Assembly (NCBI RefSeq): GCF_003121405.1
Contig: NZ_QBUY01000036.1
Span: 1 to 64,000 of the forward strand
Direction: 5' to 3'
Length of the DNA stretch: 64,000 nucleotides
Origin: Paraburkholderia sp. C35
Lineage (GTDB): Bacteria; Pseudomonadota; Gammaproteobacteria; Burkholderiales; Burkholderiaceae
The position numbers and the translations under genes were made by a program. Shown here in pieces: positions 1 to 7,776 of this stretch. Below the pieces are notes generated by a model, which saw only the letters and a program-made list of their open reading frames with translations, was not told the origin of the DNA and made no database searches. Numbering within the stretch: the stretch's first letter is position 1; the number at the start of each line of letters is the position of its first letter.

Positions 1-183
1 CCACCTGGGCGGCCGTGGACTAACCAACAAGGTGTGCTGGACGCGGGGGCGTGAAGCGGGTGATGCGCTCTTTAAGAACGCTGGCAACGGGCATTGACAG
101 GAAGGATGCCGTGTGAAGGATAGGACCGGCTGGGGGCCCGCAGGCAAGGACCGTAGTGGGTGGTGTTCAGCGGCTTTCTTTTG

Positions 184-217
184 CCTACTTTTCTTTGCCG
201 CGGCAAAGAAAAGTAGG
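184..217. repeat. perfect 34-bp palindrome (17+17, no loop)
   Basis: The left arm begins CCTACTTTTCTTTGCCG and the right arm is its exact reverse complement, with no spacer. It is followed by CCCCGCACAGGGGCG at 222-236, which itself contains a short CCCC/GGGG inverted repeat. From memory, similar CTACTTTTCTTTGCCG palindromes recur between genes in Paraburkholderia genomes, so this is probably one copy of a dispersed repeat. Only one copy is visible in this window. A role as a terminator or protein-binding site cannot be told from sequence. Confidence 0.75.
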
Positions 218-262
218 TGCTGCCCCGCACAGGGGCGACGCATGAAGTGGTAAGTCACATCG

Positions 263-310
263 CGGATGCCCGCGACAGCGCAAAACTCGGATGCCCGCGC
301 CAGCGCAAAA
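263..310. repeat. two-copy tandem repeat, 25-bp period
   Basis: A 23-bp unit starting CGGATGCCCGCG occurs at 263-285 and again at 288-310 with one substitution (A to C). It sits between the 34-bp palindrome and the amtB terminator and is probably part of the same repetitive element. Confidence 0.7.
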
Positions 311-344
311 AACCCACAGCGACAGCTCTCCACCTGACACCCAG

Positions 345-369
345 AAAAAAGCCCGCCATAAAGGCGGGC
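345..369 (-). terminator. rho-independent terminator of glnK-amtB
   Basis: GCCCGCC (351-357) and GGCGGGC (363-369) form a 7-bp GC stem with a 5-nt loop. Read leftward the stem is followed by a run of six T (345-350), the normal layout for a terminator 60 bp past the amtB stop codon. Confidence 0.85.
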
Positions 370-432
370 CAAGTCGCTGCGCTAGTACCTTCTGGATCCC
401 CGTCACCGGGGAAAACCTGACTCGCAAACAGA

Positions 433-1938
433 TTATTCGACGTGTTCGCCGTGCAGAATCACGTCCAGACCTTCGCGTTCTTCTTCTTCCGTCACGCGCA
501 GGCCAATCGTCATGTCGATGAGCTTGAGCAGGATGAAGCTGATCACGCCGCTGTAGATCAGCGTCGTCAGCACGCCCTTAGCCTGCAGAATGACACTGCC
601 GTCCGCGCCGCCGATGTCCTTCACAGCAAACACGCCCGTCAGCAACGCACCAACGATACCGCCGATGCAGTGCACGCCGAACGCGTCGAGCGAATCGTCA
701 TAGCCCATCTTGTGCTTGAGCCATGTTGCCGACCAGAAGCACACCACGCCTGCGATCAGACCGATGGCCAGCGCGCCGCCCACACCGACGAAACCCGAAG
801 CCGGCGTAATCGCCACCAGACCTGCCACTGCGCCCGACACGATGCCGAGCACCGACGGCTTGCCCTTCGCAATCCATTCAGCAAACATCCAGCCGAGAGC
901 AGCCATGGCCGTAGCAACCTGCGTCGTCAGCATCGCGAAACCGGCACGGCCGTCAGCCGCCACCGCCGAACCCGCGTTGAAGCCGAACCAGCCCACCCAC
1001 AGCATCGACGCACCGATCATCGTCAGCACGAGGTTGTGCGGCGCCATCACGTCCTTGCCGTAACCAACACGCTTGCCGAGCACCAGGCAGCAGACCAGAC
1101 CTGCGACACCCGCGTTGATGTGCACCACCGTGCCGCCCGCGAAGTCGAGGATGCCTGCGCTAGCCAGCCAGCCGGTCGGTTCCCAGACCATGTGCGCGAT
1201 CGGCGAGTAGACGATGATCGACCACAGCGTCATGAAAATCAGCATTGCCGAGAACTTCATGCGGTCTGCGAATGCACCCGTGATCAGCGCCGGCGTGATG
1301 ATCGCGAACGTCATCTGATAGACGAAGTAGACCGATTCCGGGATCGTCGGCGCGAGGTGGCTGACCGTCAGCGTGGTCGCCTTGTCGCCCTTGATGTAGG
1401 CCATGCCGTGCAGCATGAAGCGCGAGAAGCCGCCGAGGAACGAGCCACCCGGCGTGAACGCGAGGCTGTAGCCGACCACGGTCCAGATCACCGTCACGAT
1501 GCAGGTGATCGCGAAGCTTTGCATCACCGTTGCAAGCACGTTCTTCTTGCGGACCATGCCGGCGTAGAACAGCGCGAGACCGGGGATCGTCATGAACAGC
1601 ACGAGGGCCGTCGAGGTCAGCATCCAGGCGGTGTCGCCCGAGCTGATCTTCGACGAGTCGACCGAGAACGGAGCGGTCGGGGCAGCAGGCGCTGCGTCCG
1701 AGGCAGCAGCGGCTGCCGATGCGTCAGCCGGTGCGCTGGCAGCCGGGGCTGCCGAAGCGTCCGCAGCCGGTGCGCTTGCAGCAGGCGCAGCCGCTGCATC
1801 CGACGAAGCCGGCGCGCTCGCCGTCGTGTCCGGGGCGGAAGCCGCGGCGGGGGCCGAGGCGTCGTCCGCGAGGGCAGCGCCGATGCCGACCGTCAGCAGC
1901 GAGCCGGCCATCAGCAGGGACATCAATAATTTACGCAT
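433..1938 (-). CDS. amtB: ammonium transporter AmtB
   Basis: An inner-membrane channel of the Amt/Mep/Rh family that takes up ammonium and is gated by PII proteins. The 501-residue product starts with a signal peptide (residues 1-24, ending ALA), then about 70 residues of Ala/Ser/Pro/Asp-rich low complexity, then the Amt core of about eleven membrane segments. Family motifs visible include DFAGGTVVHINAG and GWFGFNAGSA. It follows glnK by 26 bp on the same strand, the classic glnK-amtB pair in which GlnK plugs AmtB when nitrogen is plentiful. Expression should follow the sigma-54 promoter upstream of glnK. The long Ala/Pro linker is unusual compared with E. coli AmtB. Confidence 0.96.
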   Translation of the reverse strand: MRKLLMSLLMAGSLLTVGIGAALADDASAPAAASAPDTTASAPASSDAAAAPAASAPAADASAAPAASAPADASAAAAASDAAPAAPTAPFSVDSSKISSGDTAWMLTSTALVLFMTIPGLALFYAGMVRKKNVLATVMQSFAITCIVTVIWTVVGYSLAFTPGGSFLGGFSRFMLHGMAYIKGDKATTLTVSHLAPTIPESVYFVYQMTFAIITPALITGAFADRMKFSAMLIFMTLWSIIVYSPIAHMVWEPTGWLASAGILDFAGGTVVHINAGVAGLVCCLVLGKRVGYGKDVMAPHNLVLTMIGASMLWVGWFGFNAGSAVAADGRAGFAMLTTQVATAMAALGWMFAEWIAKGKPSVLGIVSGAVAGLVAITPASGFVGVGGALAIGLIAGVVCFWSATWLKHKMGYDDSLDAFGVHCIGGIVGALLTGVFAVKDIGGADGSVILQAKGVLTTLIYSGVISFILLKLIDMTIGLRVTEEEEREGLDVILHGEHVE

Positions 1939-1964
1939 CTTCAGTTTCCTCTTGTCGCTGTTTT

Positions 1965-2303
1965 TTACAGTGCGTCCGCGCCGGTCTCGCCGGTACGAAT
2001 CCGAATCACCTGTTCGATCGGCGTGACGAAGATCTTGCCGTCGCCGATCTTGCCCGTACGTGCCGCGCGCTCGAGAGCTTCGATCGCCTGGTCGACGATG
2101 TCGTCCGACACCGCGGCTTCGATCTTCACTTTCGGCAGAAAGTCGACGACGTACTCGGCTCCCCGATACAACTCCGTGTGGCCCTTCTGGCGACCAAATC
2201 CTTTTACTTCTGTCACCGTGATCCCCGAGACGCCGATGGCCGACAGGGCTTCGCGCGCCTCATCGAGCTTGAAAGGCTTGATGATTGCGGTAATGAGTTT
2301 CAT
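1965..2303 (-). CDS. glnK: PII nitrogen regulatory protein GlnK
   Basis: A small trimeric PII signal protein that senses 2-oxoglutarate and ATP/ADP and controls AmtB and the nitrogen regulatory cascade. The product is 112 residues, the normal PII length, from the ATG at 2301-2303. It begins MKLITAIIKPFKLDEAREAL, has the T-loop with Tyr51 (RGAEYVVDF, the uridylylation site) and ends with the I-G-DGKIFV-P region and the arginines of the C-loop. A longer in-frame reading upstream adds about 60 residues with no PII similarity and is rejected. It is the first gene of the operon with amtB. Calling it glnK rather than glnB rests on the amtB linkage. Confidence 0.95.
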   Translation of the reverse strand: MKLITAIIKPFKLDEAREALSAIGVSGITVTEVKGFGRQKGHTELYRGAEYVVDFLPKVKIEAAVSDDIVDQAIEALERAARTGKIGDGKIFVTPIEQVIRIRTGETGADAL

Positions 2304-2438
2304 GAAATCCTCGCTGTAGTGACTCAAACCCGTTTGCGTGACTTGCATTTGCCTTGCGCCCTGCTTTCGGTCACTCCCCCGATACCTCAGCAGTGGCACA
2401 TCTCCAGACGGCGTCCCGCCGGTGCGCGGGGCAGTAAC

Positions 2439-2454
2439 AGCAACGTCCATGCCA
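2439..2454 (-). promoter_or_regulatory. sigma-54 (-24/-12) promoter of glnK-amtB
   Basis: Read leftward the sequence is TGGCATGGACGTTGCT, a full match to the sigma-54 consensus TGGCAYGNNNNTTGCW with exactly 10 bp between the GG and GC doublets. Transcription would start near 2428, leaving a leader of about 125 nt before the glnK ATG. glnK-amtB is a known NtrC/sigma-54 target in many proteobacteria. Confidence 0.88.
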
Positions 2455-2686
2455 TGTTTGTGGCAGACTCCCGCACTCGCTTGTGCCACAAGGGTTTGCG
2501 CGTTTTCTTGTCCGGATGGCCAGTTCAGGGCCAGTTGGGTGGCGCGCTATCGGGATCGTTGCTAGAGTGTTTGCAGGCTTGGACCACAGGCGTGCGCACC
2601 AAAGGCGCCCATGTATCGGAGGGCTGCCTGGGTGCTTGCACCAGAAACGATCATTCAGTGTTACGAGGCACGCGCGTAACATCGCA

Positions 2687-2703
2687 TGCACAATTTTTGT
2701 GCA
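2687..2703. promoter_or_regulatory. NtrC-like palindromic site
   Basis: TGCACAATTTTTGTGCA is a perfect palindrome (7+3+7). It matches the NtrC consensus TGCACC-N5-GGTGCA at 10 of 12 half-site positions with the correct spacing. It lies about 260 bp upstream of the predicted glnK start, a plausible enhancer distance, but also only 15 bp ahead of ubiK, so it could instead act on ubiK. Confidence 0.5.
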
Positions 2704-2718
2704 ATTAAGGGGAATGAA

Positions 2719-2973
2719 ATGAAACAACCAAACGACGTCTTCAATGACTTTCAGGCCAAGGTCTCGGAGCTGTTCAAGAACTCGCCGGCCAAAGATGTCG
2801 AACGCAATGTGCGCGCGATGCTGTCGCAAGGCTTTTCGAAACTCGATCTGGTGACGCGCGAGGAATTCGACACGCAGACGCAGGTGCTCGTCCGCACCCG
2901 CGCGCGGCTCGAAGAGCTCGAACGGCGCGTCGCCGAACTCGAGCAGAAGCTGCCCGTGAGCCAATCGTCCTGA
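2719..2973 (+). CDS. ubiK: ubiquinone biosynthesis accessory factor UbiK
   Basis: A small BMFP-family (YqiC) protein that assists aerobic ubiquinone synthesis in the Ubi metabolon. The 84-residue product starts MKQPNDVFNDFQAKVSELFK, has a central region typical of the family (RNVRAMLSQGFSKLDLVTREEFD) and ends in a predicted coiled coil (residues about 50-78, RARLEELERRVAELEQKL). The ATG at 2719 is chosen because AAGGGGAA sits 5-12 bp upstream; an upstream start at 2686 would overlap the palindrome and adds residues not seen in the family. It is followed by comM on the same strand, with a 100-bp gap. Confidence 0.88.
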   Translation: MKQPNDVFNDFQAKVSELFKNSPAKDVERNVRAMLSQGFSKLDLVTREEFDTQTQVLVRTRARLEELERRVAELEQKLPVSQSS

Positions 2974-3073
2974 TCCAGCTGTTCTGAATTGCACATCACA
3001 GGCAAGCGGCCCGTGACGTCATCAGCGTTTTAAGGTGATCGCGCCTCGCAGGCGCGTCGGGACGGGAGAAAAC

Positions 3074-4648
3074 ATGTCGCTTGCCGTGGTGCGCAGTCGC
3101 GCGCCGGCCGCTGGCCGTGCGCCGGAAGTAACCGTCGAGGTACATCTCGCCAACGGGCTGCCTTCATTTTCCATCGTCGGTCTGCCTGATCTCGAAGTGC
3201 GCGAGAGCCGCGAGCGCGTGCGCGCGGCGCTGCTGAATTGCGGTCTCGATTTTCCCGTGCGGCGGATCACCGTGAATCTTGCCCCGGCGGATCTCCCCAA
3301 AGAATCGGGCCGTTTCGATCTGCCGATTGCGCTCGGCATTCTCGCGGCAAGCGGCCAGATCCCCGTCGAATCGCTTGCCCATCGCGAATTCGCCGGTGAA
3401 CTCTCGCTGACGGGTGCACTGCGTCCAATGCGCGGCGCGTTCGCGATGGCGTGCGGCACGGCGCGCGGTCATCTTTCTTATCCCGACGCCGCATCCGATG
3501 GACGGGACGATTCCGCGAGCGAGCGCACGCCGGAACTCTATCTGCCGCTTGCCAGCGCCAAAGAGGCGGCGCTGGTGCCGGGTGTCGACGTGTATGGCGC
3601 GGCGGATTTGCCGTCGTTGTGTGCGCATCTGTCGGGCGACGCGGACGCGCGGCTTTATCCCGTTGCAGCGGCGACGCTACCGAAGGAAGCCCTCGCCGCG
3701 CCGCCCGATATGGCTGACGTCATCGGTCAGCGCGGCGCACGGCGCGCGCTCGAAGTCGCCGCGGCAGGCGGCCATCACATGCTGATGATCGGTCCGCCGG
3801 GCGCGGGCAAGTCGATGCTCGCGGCCCGTCTGCCCAGCCTGCTGCCGTCCATGACCGACGACGAAGCGCTGACGTCCGCCGCCCTGCTCTCGGCGAGCGC
3901 CGCAGGCTTTACGCCTGCACAGTGGCGCCGAAGGCCATTTCGCTCGCCGCATCATTCGTCGAGTGCTGCCGCGCTGGTCGGCGGGCGCAATCCGCCGCAG
4001 CCTGGCGAGATCACCCTTTCCCATCTCGGCGTCCTGTTTCTCGATGAACTGCCCGAGTTCGATCGGCATGTACTCGAAAACCTGCGCGAACCGCTGGAAA
4101 ACGGCCGCATCACGATCTCACGCGCCGCGCTTCAGGCGGATTTCCCCGCCGCATGTCAGCTGATCGCTGCGATGAATCCGTGTCCGTGCGGCTGGCGCGG
4201 CGACCCTGGCGGCCGTTGCCGCTGCACCACCGAAGTCGCCGCGCGCTATATGCGCAAGCTGTCGGGACCGCTGCTGGACCGTATCGATATTCAGATCGAA
4301 ATTCCCGCGCTTTCGCCAGCGGAACTGTCGGCACGTTCGACGGCGACGGGTGAAGCGAGCGCGGCGATCGCGCAACGCGTGGAAACCGCTCGCGAGCGCC
4401 AGCTCCAGCGGCAAGGCAAAACCAACCGCGAACTGAGCGGTCGCGAAGCCGATGCCGTCTGCCGTCCCGACAACGAAGGCGAGCGGTTGTTGCGCGAAGC
4501 AGGGGAGCGCTTCGGCTGGTCAGCGCGTGCTTACTATCGCGTGCTGCGCGTAGCAAGAACCATCGCCGATCTCGCTGGAAACGAGGTCCCGAACGCCGCG
4601 CAAATCTCGGAAGCGATCCAGTATCGGCGGGCGCTCGCTACTCAGTAA
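3074..4648 (+). CDS. comM: ComM/YifB family Mg-chelatase-like AAA+ ATPase
   Basis: A hexameric AAA+ helicase that promotes branch migration during natural transformation. The 524-residue product has an N-terminal Lon-like/ChlI fold (MSLAVVRSRA, then VEVHLANGLPSFSIVGLPD), a Walker A motif GPPGAGKS at about residue 240, a Walker B motif (LFLDELPEF) and the family segment MNPCPCGWRGD followed by a Mg-chelatase-type C-terminal domain. The start at 3074 follows GGGAGAAAAC; an upstream in-frame start at 3035 lacks family support. The gene is intact, so its transformation role could be retained. Confidence 0.94.
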   Translation: MSLAVVRSRAPAAGRAPEVTVEVHLANGLPSFSIVGLPDLEVRESRERVRAALLNCGLDFPVRRITVNLAPADLPKESGRFDLPIALGILAASGQIPVESLAHREFAGELSLTGALRPMRGAFAMACGTARGHLSYPDAASDGRDDSASERTPELYLPLASAKEAALVPGVDVYGAADLPSLCAHLSGDADARLYPVAAATLPKEALAAPPDMADVIGQRGARRALEVAAAGGHHMLMIGPPGAGKSMLAARLPSLLPSMTDDEALTSAALLSASAAGFTPAQWRRRPFRSPHHSSSAAALVGGRNPPQPGEITLSHLGVLFLDELPEFDRHVLENLREPLENGRITISRAALQADFPAACQLIAAMNPCPCGWRGDPGGRCRCTTEVAARYMRKLSGPLLDRIDIQIEIPALSPAELSARSTATGEASAAIAQRVETARERQLQRQGKTNRELSGREADAVCRPDNEGERLLREAGERFGWSARAYYRVLRVARTIADLAGNEVPNAAQISEAIQYRRALATQ

Positions 4649-4980
4649 AAGCTGCGAACGACAAAAAATGCGTGTCAAGACTTGACTTATGCACATTTCC
4701 CCGCCGGCGATAGATTTTGATACAACTGAAAGCCTGTTGTGAGGCGTCTCAGCAAGATCGTTGATTTTATTGGCTTTTTTAAAATGCCAAGATTCAGGGC
4801 AAAGTGCCAAACTGCCCGTCCGATGGGCATGTGCGGCCTGCCGCACAGAGTTACCAACAAAGTTATCCACAGATCCTGTGGGTAACAAAAAAAGTCGTGT
4901 GTAAACGCGAGATTAGCGAACTTTCTTGCGAGTAAACTTTCACTTCGAGCGATTGTCGAAAACGCCCGTTCGACCCTAAA
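4649..4980. other. AT-richer intergenic region between convergent genes
   Basis: This 332-bp stretch separates the 3' ends of comM and the lipoprotein gene. It is visibly richer in A+T than its surroundings and contains an opposed pair of DnaA-box-like 9-mers at 4863-4885. No gene is supportable and no strong terminator is evident. Confidence 0.6.
4862..4886. promoter_or_regulatory. opposed pair of DnaA-box-like 9-mers
   Basis: TTATCCACA (4863-4871, plus strand) matches the DnaA box TTATNCACA exactly. TGTGGGTAA (4877-4885) reads TTACCCACA on the minus strand, one base off consensus. Together they form an imperfect palindrome with a 5-bp centre. A third near-match, TTATCCACG, lies at 5607-5615 upstream of the thioredoxin gene. 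Confidence 0.5.
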
Positions 4981-5559
4981 TCAGTAAAGTTTGAACGATC
5001 CGAAGAATTGCTCGACTTGTTCCGGCGGCGGTTCTTTGCTCGCGATCACGGCCGCCTGGTATACATGCCGCCCCTTCGCGACCAGCCGCGCATGCATGAT
5101 CCGCGTTTCGTGCTTCGGGCCCGCCGGGCCGCTGAACGTCATCTCCAGACCTTGCACCTGGCCGCCCACGGCGAGCGGAATCGCCGTTGCGTGTGCGTCG
5201 GGCGCGGAGCCGAGGTTATGCGCGAGGCCCGAGCGCAGATAGTCGAGCGCGCTGAGCTGCACCTGCGGATCGTCGCTGGGCAGCATCACCGTGCCGACGG
5301 CGAAGACGGCGTCGCCCGCTTCGGCAATCTGCATCGACATGTTCATCGGCGTGCCGCCGATATTGATTTCCCGCTGATCGGTGCTCGGCTTGGCAGGCAG
5401 ATCGACCGTGTAGCCGTTGTCGTTGTTCATGATCGTGCGCCAGTCGTAGGTCGGCGAGCAGGCGGCCAGCGCCCAGCCGACCGCCAGCGCGGCAACGGCT
5501 TTTGCAACCAGCGGACGATACGAACCACGGGGAAATGAGCGAAAAACGGGACGGAGCAT
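4981..5559 (-). CDS. predicted lipoprotein of unknown function
   Basis: A 192-residue protein from the ATG at 5557-5559. The N-terminus is basic, then a hydrophobic stretch ends in the lipobox LAACSP, so it should be acylated and anchored in the envelope. The mature part begins YDWRTIMNNDNGYTVDLPAKP and shows a beta-rich pattern ending EQFFGSFKLY. I do not recognise a named domain. An in-frame start at 5637 would add 26 residues before the signal peptide and is less likely. It is divergent from the TlpA-like thioredoxin gene and convergent with comM. Confidence 0.75.
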   Translation of the reverse strand: MLRPVFRSFPRGSYRPLVAKAVAALAVGWALAACSPTYDWRTIMNNDNGYTVDLPAKPSTDQREINIGGTPMNMSMQIAEAGDAVFAVGTVMLPSDDPQVQLSALDYLRSGLAHNLGSAPDAHATAIPLAVGGQVQGLEMTFSGPAGPKHETRIMHARLVAKGRHVYQAAVIASKEPPPEQVEQFFGSFKLY

Positions 5560-5653
5560 GACGCGGCGTATGGAAGTGACGGGGCGGAAAGCACCATTAT
5601 CAGCTGTTATCCACGGCTTAACCGCGTCGCCAGCCACGTCGCAGGATTGCCGC

Positions 5654-5659
5654 TACAAT
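5654..5659 (+). promoter_or_regulatory. candidate -10 element (TACAAT) for the thioredoxin gene
   Basis: TACAAT about 100 bp before the ATG at 5757, preceded by GC as in many beta-proteobacterial promoters. No convincing -35 hexamer is seen at the right distance. Confidence 0.3.
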
Positions 5660-5756
5660 ATGAGACAGTTTTCGGGGCGTCCTTTTTCCGCTGCTGTTCT
5701 GGCAGCTTCCGGGCGCCTTACGACGTGTGTTTCACGCGTTTTCCGAGGTCATCTTC

Positions 5757-6302
5757 ATGAGCCAAACCAACGTTACCCGGCGCGCCAGCCCGATCCGCTA
5801 CATCGTTGCCGTTGTCGTCGCCGGAGCGATTGCTGTCGCGGGCTATTTCGCGTTCGGCAGCCAGCAGCATGTGCCTGATGCAACCTTCACGCTGCTGTCC
5901 GGCCAGAAAGTGTCGACGGCCGATCTGAAGGGCAAGGTCTATCTCGTCAACTTCTGGGCGACGAGCTGCGACACGTGCATGAAGGAAATGCCGCAGATGG
6001 TCCAGACCTACAACCGCTTCAAGGACAAGGGCCTGGAGTTCGTCGCGGTGGCGATGAGCTACGACGCGCCGATGTACGTGACCAATTACACGGAAACGCG
6101 CCGCCTGCCGTTCAAGGTCGCGATGGACGATGGCACGGCCGCAAAGCAGTTCGGCAATGTGCAACTGACGCCGACCACGTTCGTGATCGACCGCAATGGC
6201 AAGGTGCTCAAGCGCTATGTCGGCGAACCGCAGTTCGCGGAACTCGATCAGTTGCTGACCAAGGCGCTCGGCTCGACCTGCCCGGCTGCACTATCTATTT
6301 GA
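5757..6302 (+). CDS. TlpA/ResA-like membrane-anchored thioredoxin
   Basis: A periplasmic thiol-disulfide oxidoreductase of the TlpA/ResA class. The 181-residue product has one N-terminal membrane anchor (about residues 13-35, IRYIVAVVVAGAIAVAGYF) and a thioredoxin fold with the active-site CDTC (Cys71, Cys74) in NFWATSCDTCMKEMP and the cis-proline segment LTPTTFVID. The ATG at 5757 follows GAGGTCATCTTC. Such proteins reduce apocytochrome c or metallochaperone thiols; the exact partner is not given by context, as neighbours are a lipoprotein and the dct cluster. Confidence 0.88.
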   Translation: MSQTNVTRRASPIRYIVAVVVAGAIAVAGYFAFGSQQHVPDATFTLLSGQKVSTADLKGKVYLVNFWATSCDTCMKEMPQMVQTYNRFKDKGLEFVAVAMSYDAPMYVTNYTETRRLPFKVAMDDGTAAKQFGNVQLTPTTFVIDRNGKVLKRYVGEPQFAELDQLLTKALGSTCPAALSI

Positions 6303-6305
6303 AAG

Positions 6306-6345
6306 CGGCGGGCATCGCGCTCAGTTCTTTGTAGCGCACCCGCCG
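6306..6345. terminator. possible hairpin between convergent genes
   Basis: CGGCGGG (6306-6312) pairs with CCCGCCG (6339-6345), and an inner GCGCT/AGCGC pair narrows the loop. There is no T-tract, so it is only a weak terminator candidate between the thioredoxin gene and dctD. Confidence 0.3.
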
Positions 6346-6386
6346 TTAGCGGCAGATCCAGGCTGTCGTACCGAAGCAGCAGCACT

Positions 6387-7748
6387 TCACACATACCGCT
6401 CCCCTTCCCCACGCGCCGCCAGTCCGTAACGCGTGATCTTCTCGTACAGCGTCGCCTTGCCGACCTGCAAGCGGTCCGCCGCGATAGCAACTGCGCCGCC
6501 CGTCTGCTCCAGCGCTTCCGCAATCACCGCACGCTCGACCTGCTCGACGCGCTCTTTCAAAGGCTGCGTGACGGACGTCAGCGCATCATCAGTGGTAGCC
6601 GTCACCGTATCGTCGCCGACACCCAGCACGAAGCGATCGGCGGCATTGCGCAACTCACGCACGTTGCCGGGCCATTCGCGCTGCATCAGGTTCGTGCGCT
6701 GACGGTCGGTGAGAATCGGCGCGGGACGCTGATACCGCACGGCCGCATCGAGCAGGAAGTGCTCGAATAGCGGCGCGATGTCTTCGCGCCGCTCCGACAG
6801 CGGCGGCAACGCAATCGTCACCACGTTGAGGCGATACAGCAGGTCGCGCCGGAACGTACCTGCCGCAACGTGTTCGGTCATGTCGCCCTTCGCCGCCGCA
6901 ACGATGCGGCAATCCACGCGTATCGGCTGGTTCGATCCGAGCCGCTCCAGCACACCATCCTGCAGCACGCGCAACAGCTTCACCTGCAACGCGAGCGGCA
7001 TGCTTTCGATCTCGTCGAGAAACAGCGTGCCGCCCGACGCATGTTCGAGCTTGCCAATGCGCCGCTTCGCCGCGCCCGTAAACGCACCCGGCTCGTAACC
7101 AAACATCTCCGATTCGAACATCGGCTCCGGCAGCGCGCCGCAGTTCACCGCGAGAAACGGCTTGTCCCGGCGCGGCGACAGTTCATGCAGGCTGCGCGCG
7201 ATCAGTTCCTTGCCCGCGCCCGTATCGCCGTTGATCAGCACGGAGGCATCCGTCGGCGCGACGTTGGCGATCAGCTTGCGCACCTGCTCGATGGCAAGAC
7301 TGCGTCCGATGATGCGCGGCGCAAGCGTGCCCTGCCCCGCCAGTTCGCGGCGCAACGCGAGGTTCTCGAGCAGCAGCGTGCGGCGCTCCAGCGCGCGGCG
7401 CACGGTTTCGATCAGCCGCTCGGAGGCGAACGGCTTTTCGATGAAATCGTAGGCGCCGTCGCGCATTGCCTGCACGGCCATCGAGATATCGCCGTGCCCT
7501 GTGACGAGAATCACGGGCACATCGGGCGCGCGCTCGCGGCATTGCGCGAGCAGATCGAGACCGCTCGCGCCCGGCAAACGAATGTCGCTGACGATCACGC
7601 CAGCAAACTCCGCGTTGATCAGCTTCGCCGCCGATTCCACCGACGCATGCCCGACCACGTCGAATCCCGCGAGTTGCAGGCTTTGCACACTCGCGCGCCG
7701 CACGAGTTCGTCGTCTTCGATATAGAGGACTTGCACGCCCTTGTTCAT
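6387..7748 (-). CDS. dctD: sigma-54-dependent response regulator DctD
   Basis: An NtrC-family activator that drives dctA transcription when phosphorylated by DctB. The 453-residue product has a receiver domain with phospho-acceptor Asp55 (VSDIRLP), a AAA+ domain with Walker A GDTGAGKE, the sigma-54-contacting GAFTGA motif, and a C-terminal Fis-type helix-turn-helix (AIAADRLQVGKATLYEKI). It lies 28 bp downstream of dctB, last in the dctA-dctB-dctD order. The canonical GAFTGA agrees with the sigma-54 promoter found upstream of dctA. Confidence 0.93.
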   Translation of the reverse strand: MNKGVQVLYIEDDELVRRASVQSLQLAGFDVVGHASVESAAKLINAEFAGVIVSDIRLPGASGLDLLAQCRERAPDVPVILVTGHGDISMAVQAMRDGAYDFIEKPFASERLIETVRRALERRTLLLENLALRRELAGQGTLAPRIIGRSLAIEQVRKLIANVAPTDASVLINGDTGAGKELIARSLHELSPRRDKPFLAVNCGALPEPMFESEMFGYEPGAFTGAAKRRIGKLEHASGGTLFLDEIESMPLALQVKLLRVLQDGVLERLGSNQPIRVDCRIVAAAKGDMTEHVAAGTFRRDLLYRLNVVTIALPPLSERREDIAPLFEHFLLDAAVRYQRPAPILTDRQRTNLMQREWPGNVRELRNAADRFVLGVGDDTVTATTDDALTSVTQPLKERVEQVERAVIAEALEQTGGAVAIAADRLQVGKATLYEKITRYGLAARGEGERYV

Positions 7749-7776
7749 GTTCGATACACCCTAAATACGTCGCACA

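Larger units (their letters stand above)
1..344. other. intergenic end of window with repeats, no gene seen
   Basis: No coding region is supportable here. The stretch holds a perfect palindrome (184-217) and a short tandem repeat (263-310), both listed separately, and lies beyond the amtB terminator. The composition and the palindrome followed by a C-rich segment look like a dispersed intergenic repeat rather than a gene. Short open frames on both strands have low-complexity translations and resemble no family. Confidence 0.6.
2304..2718. other. regulatory region between glnK and ubiK
   Basis: This 415-bp divergent intergenic region has no gene. It contains a sigma-54 promoter for glnK (2439-2454), a palindrome GGTGCTTGCACC at 2631-2642, an NtrC-like palindrome at 2687-2703 and a Shine-Dalgarno AAGGGGAA at 2707-2714 just before ubiK. 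Confidence 0.8.

Noticed and set aside
2481..2496. A second sigma-54-like match, TGGCACAAGCGAGTGC, leftward
   Set aside because: The GG and GC doublets are 11 bp apart rather than 10, whereas the site at 2439-2454 is exact.
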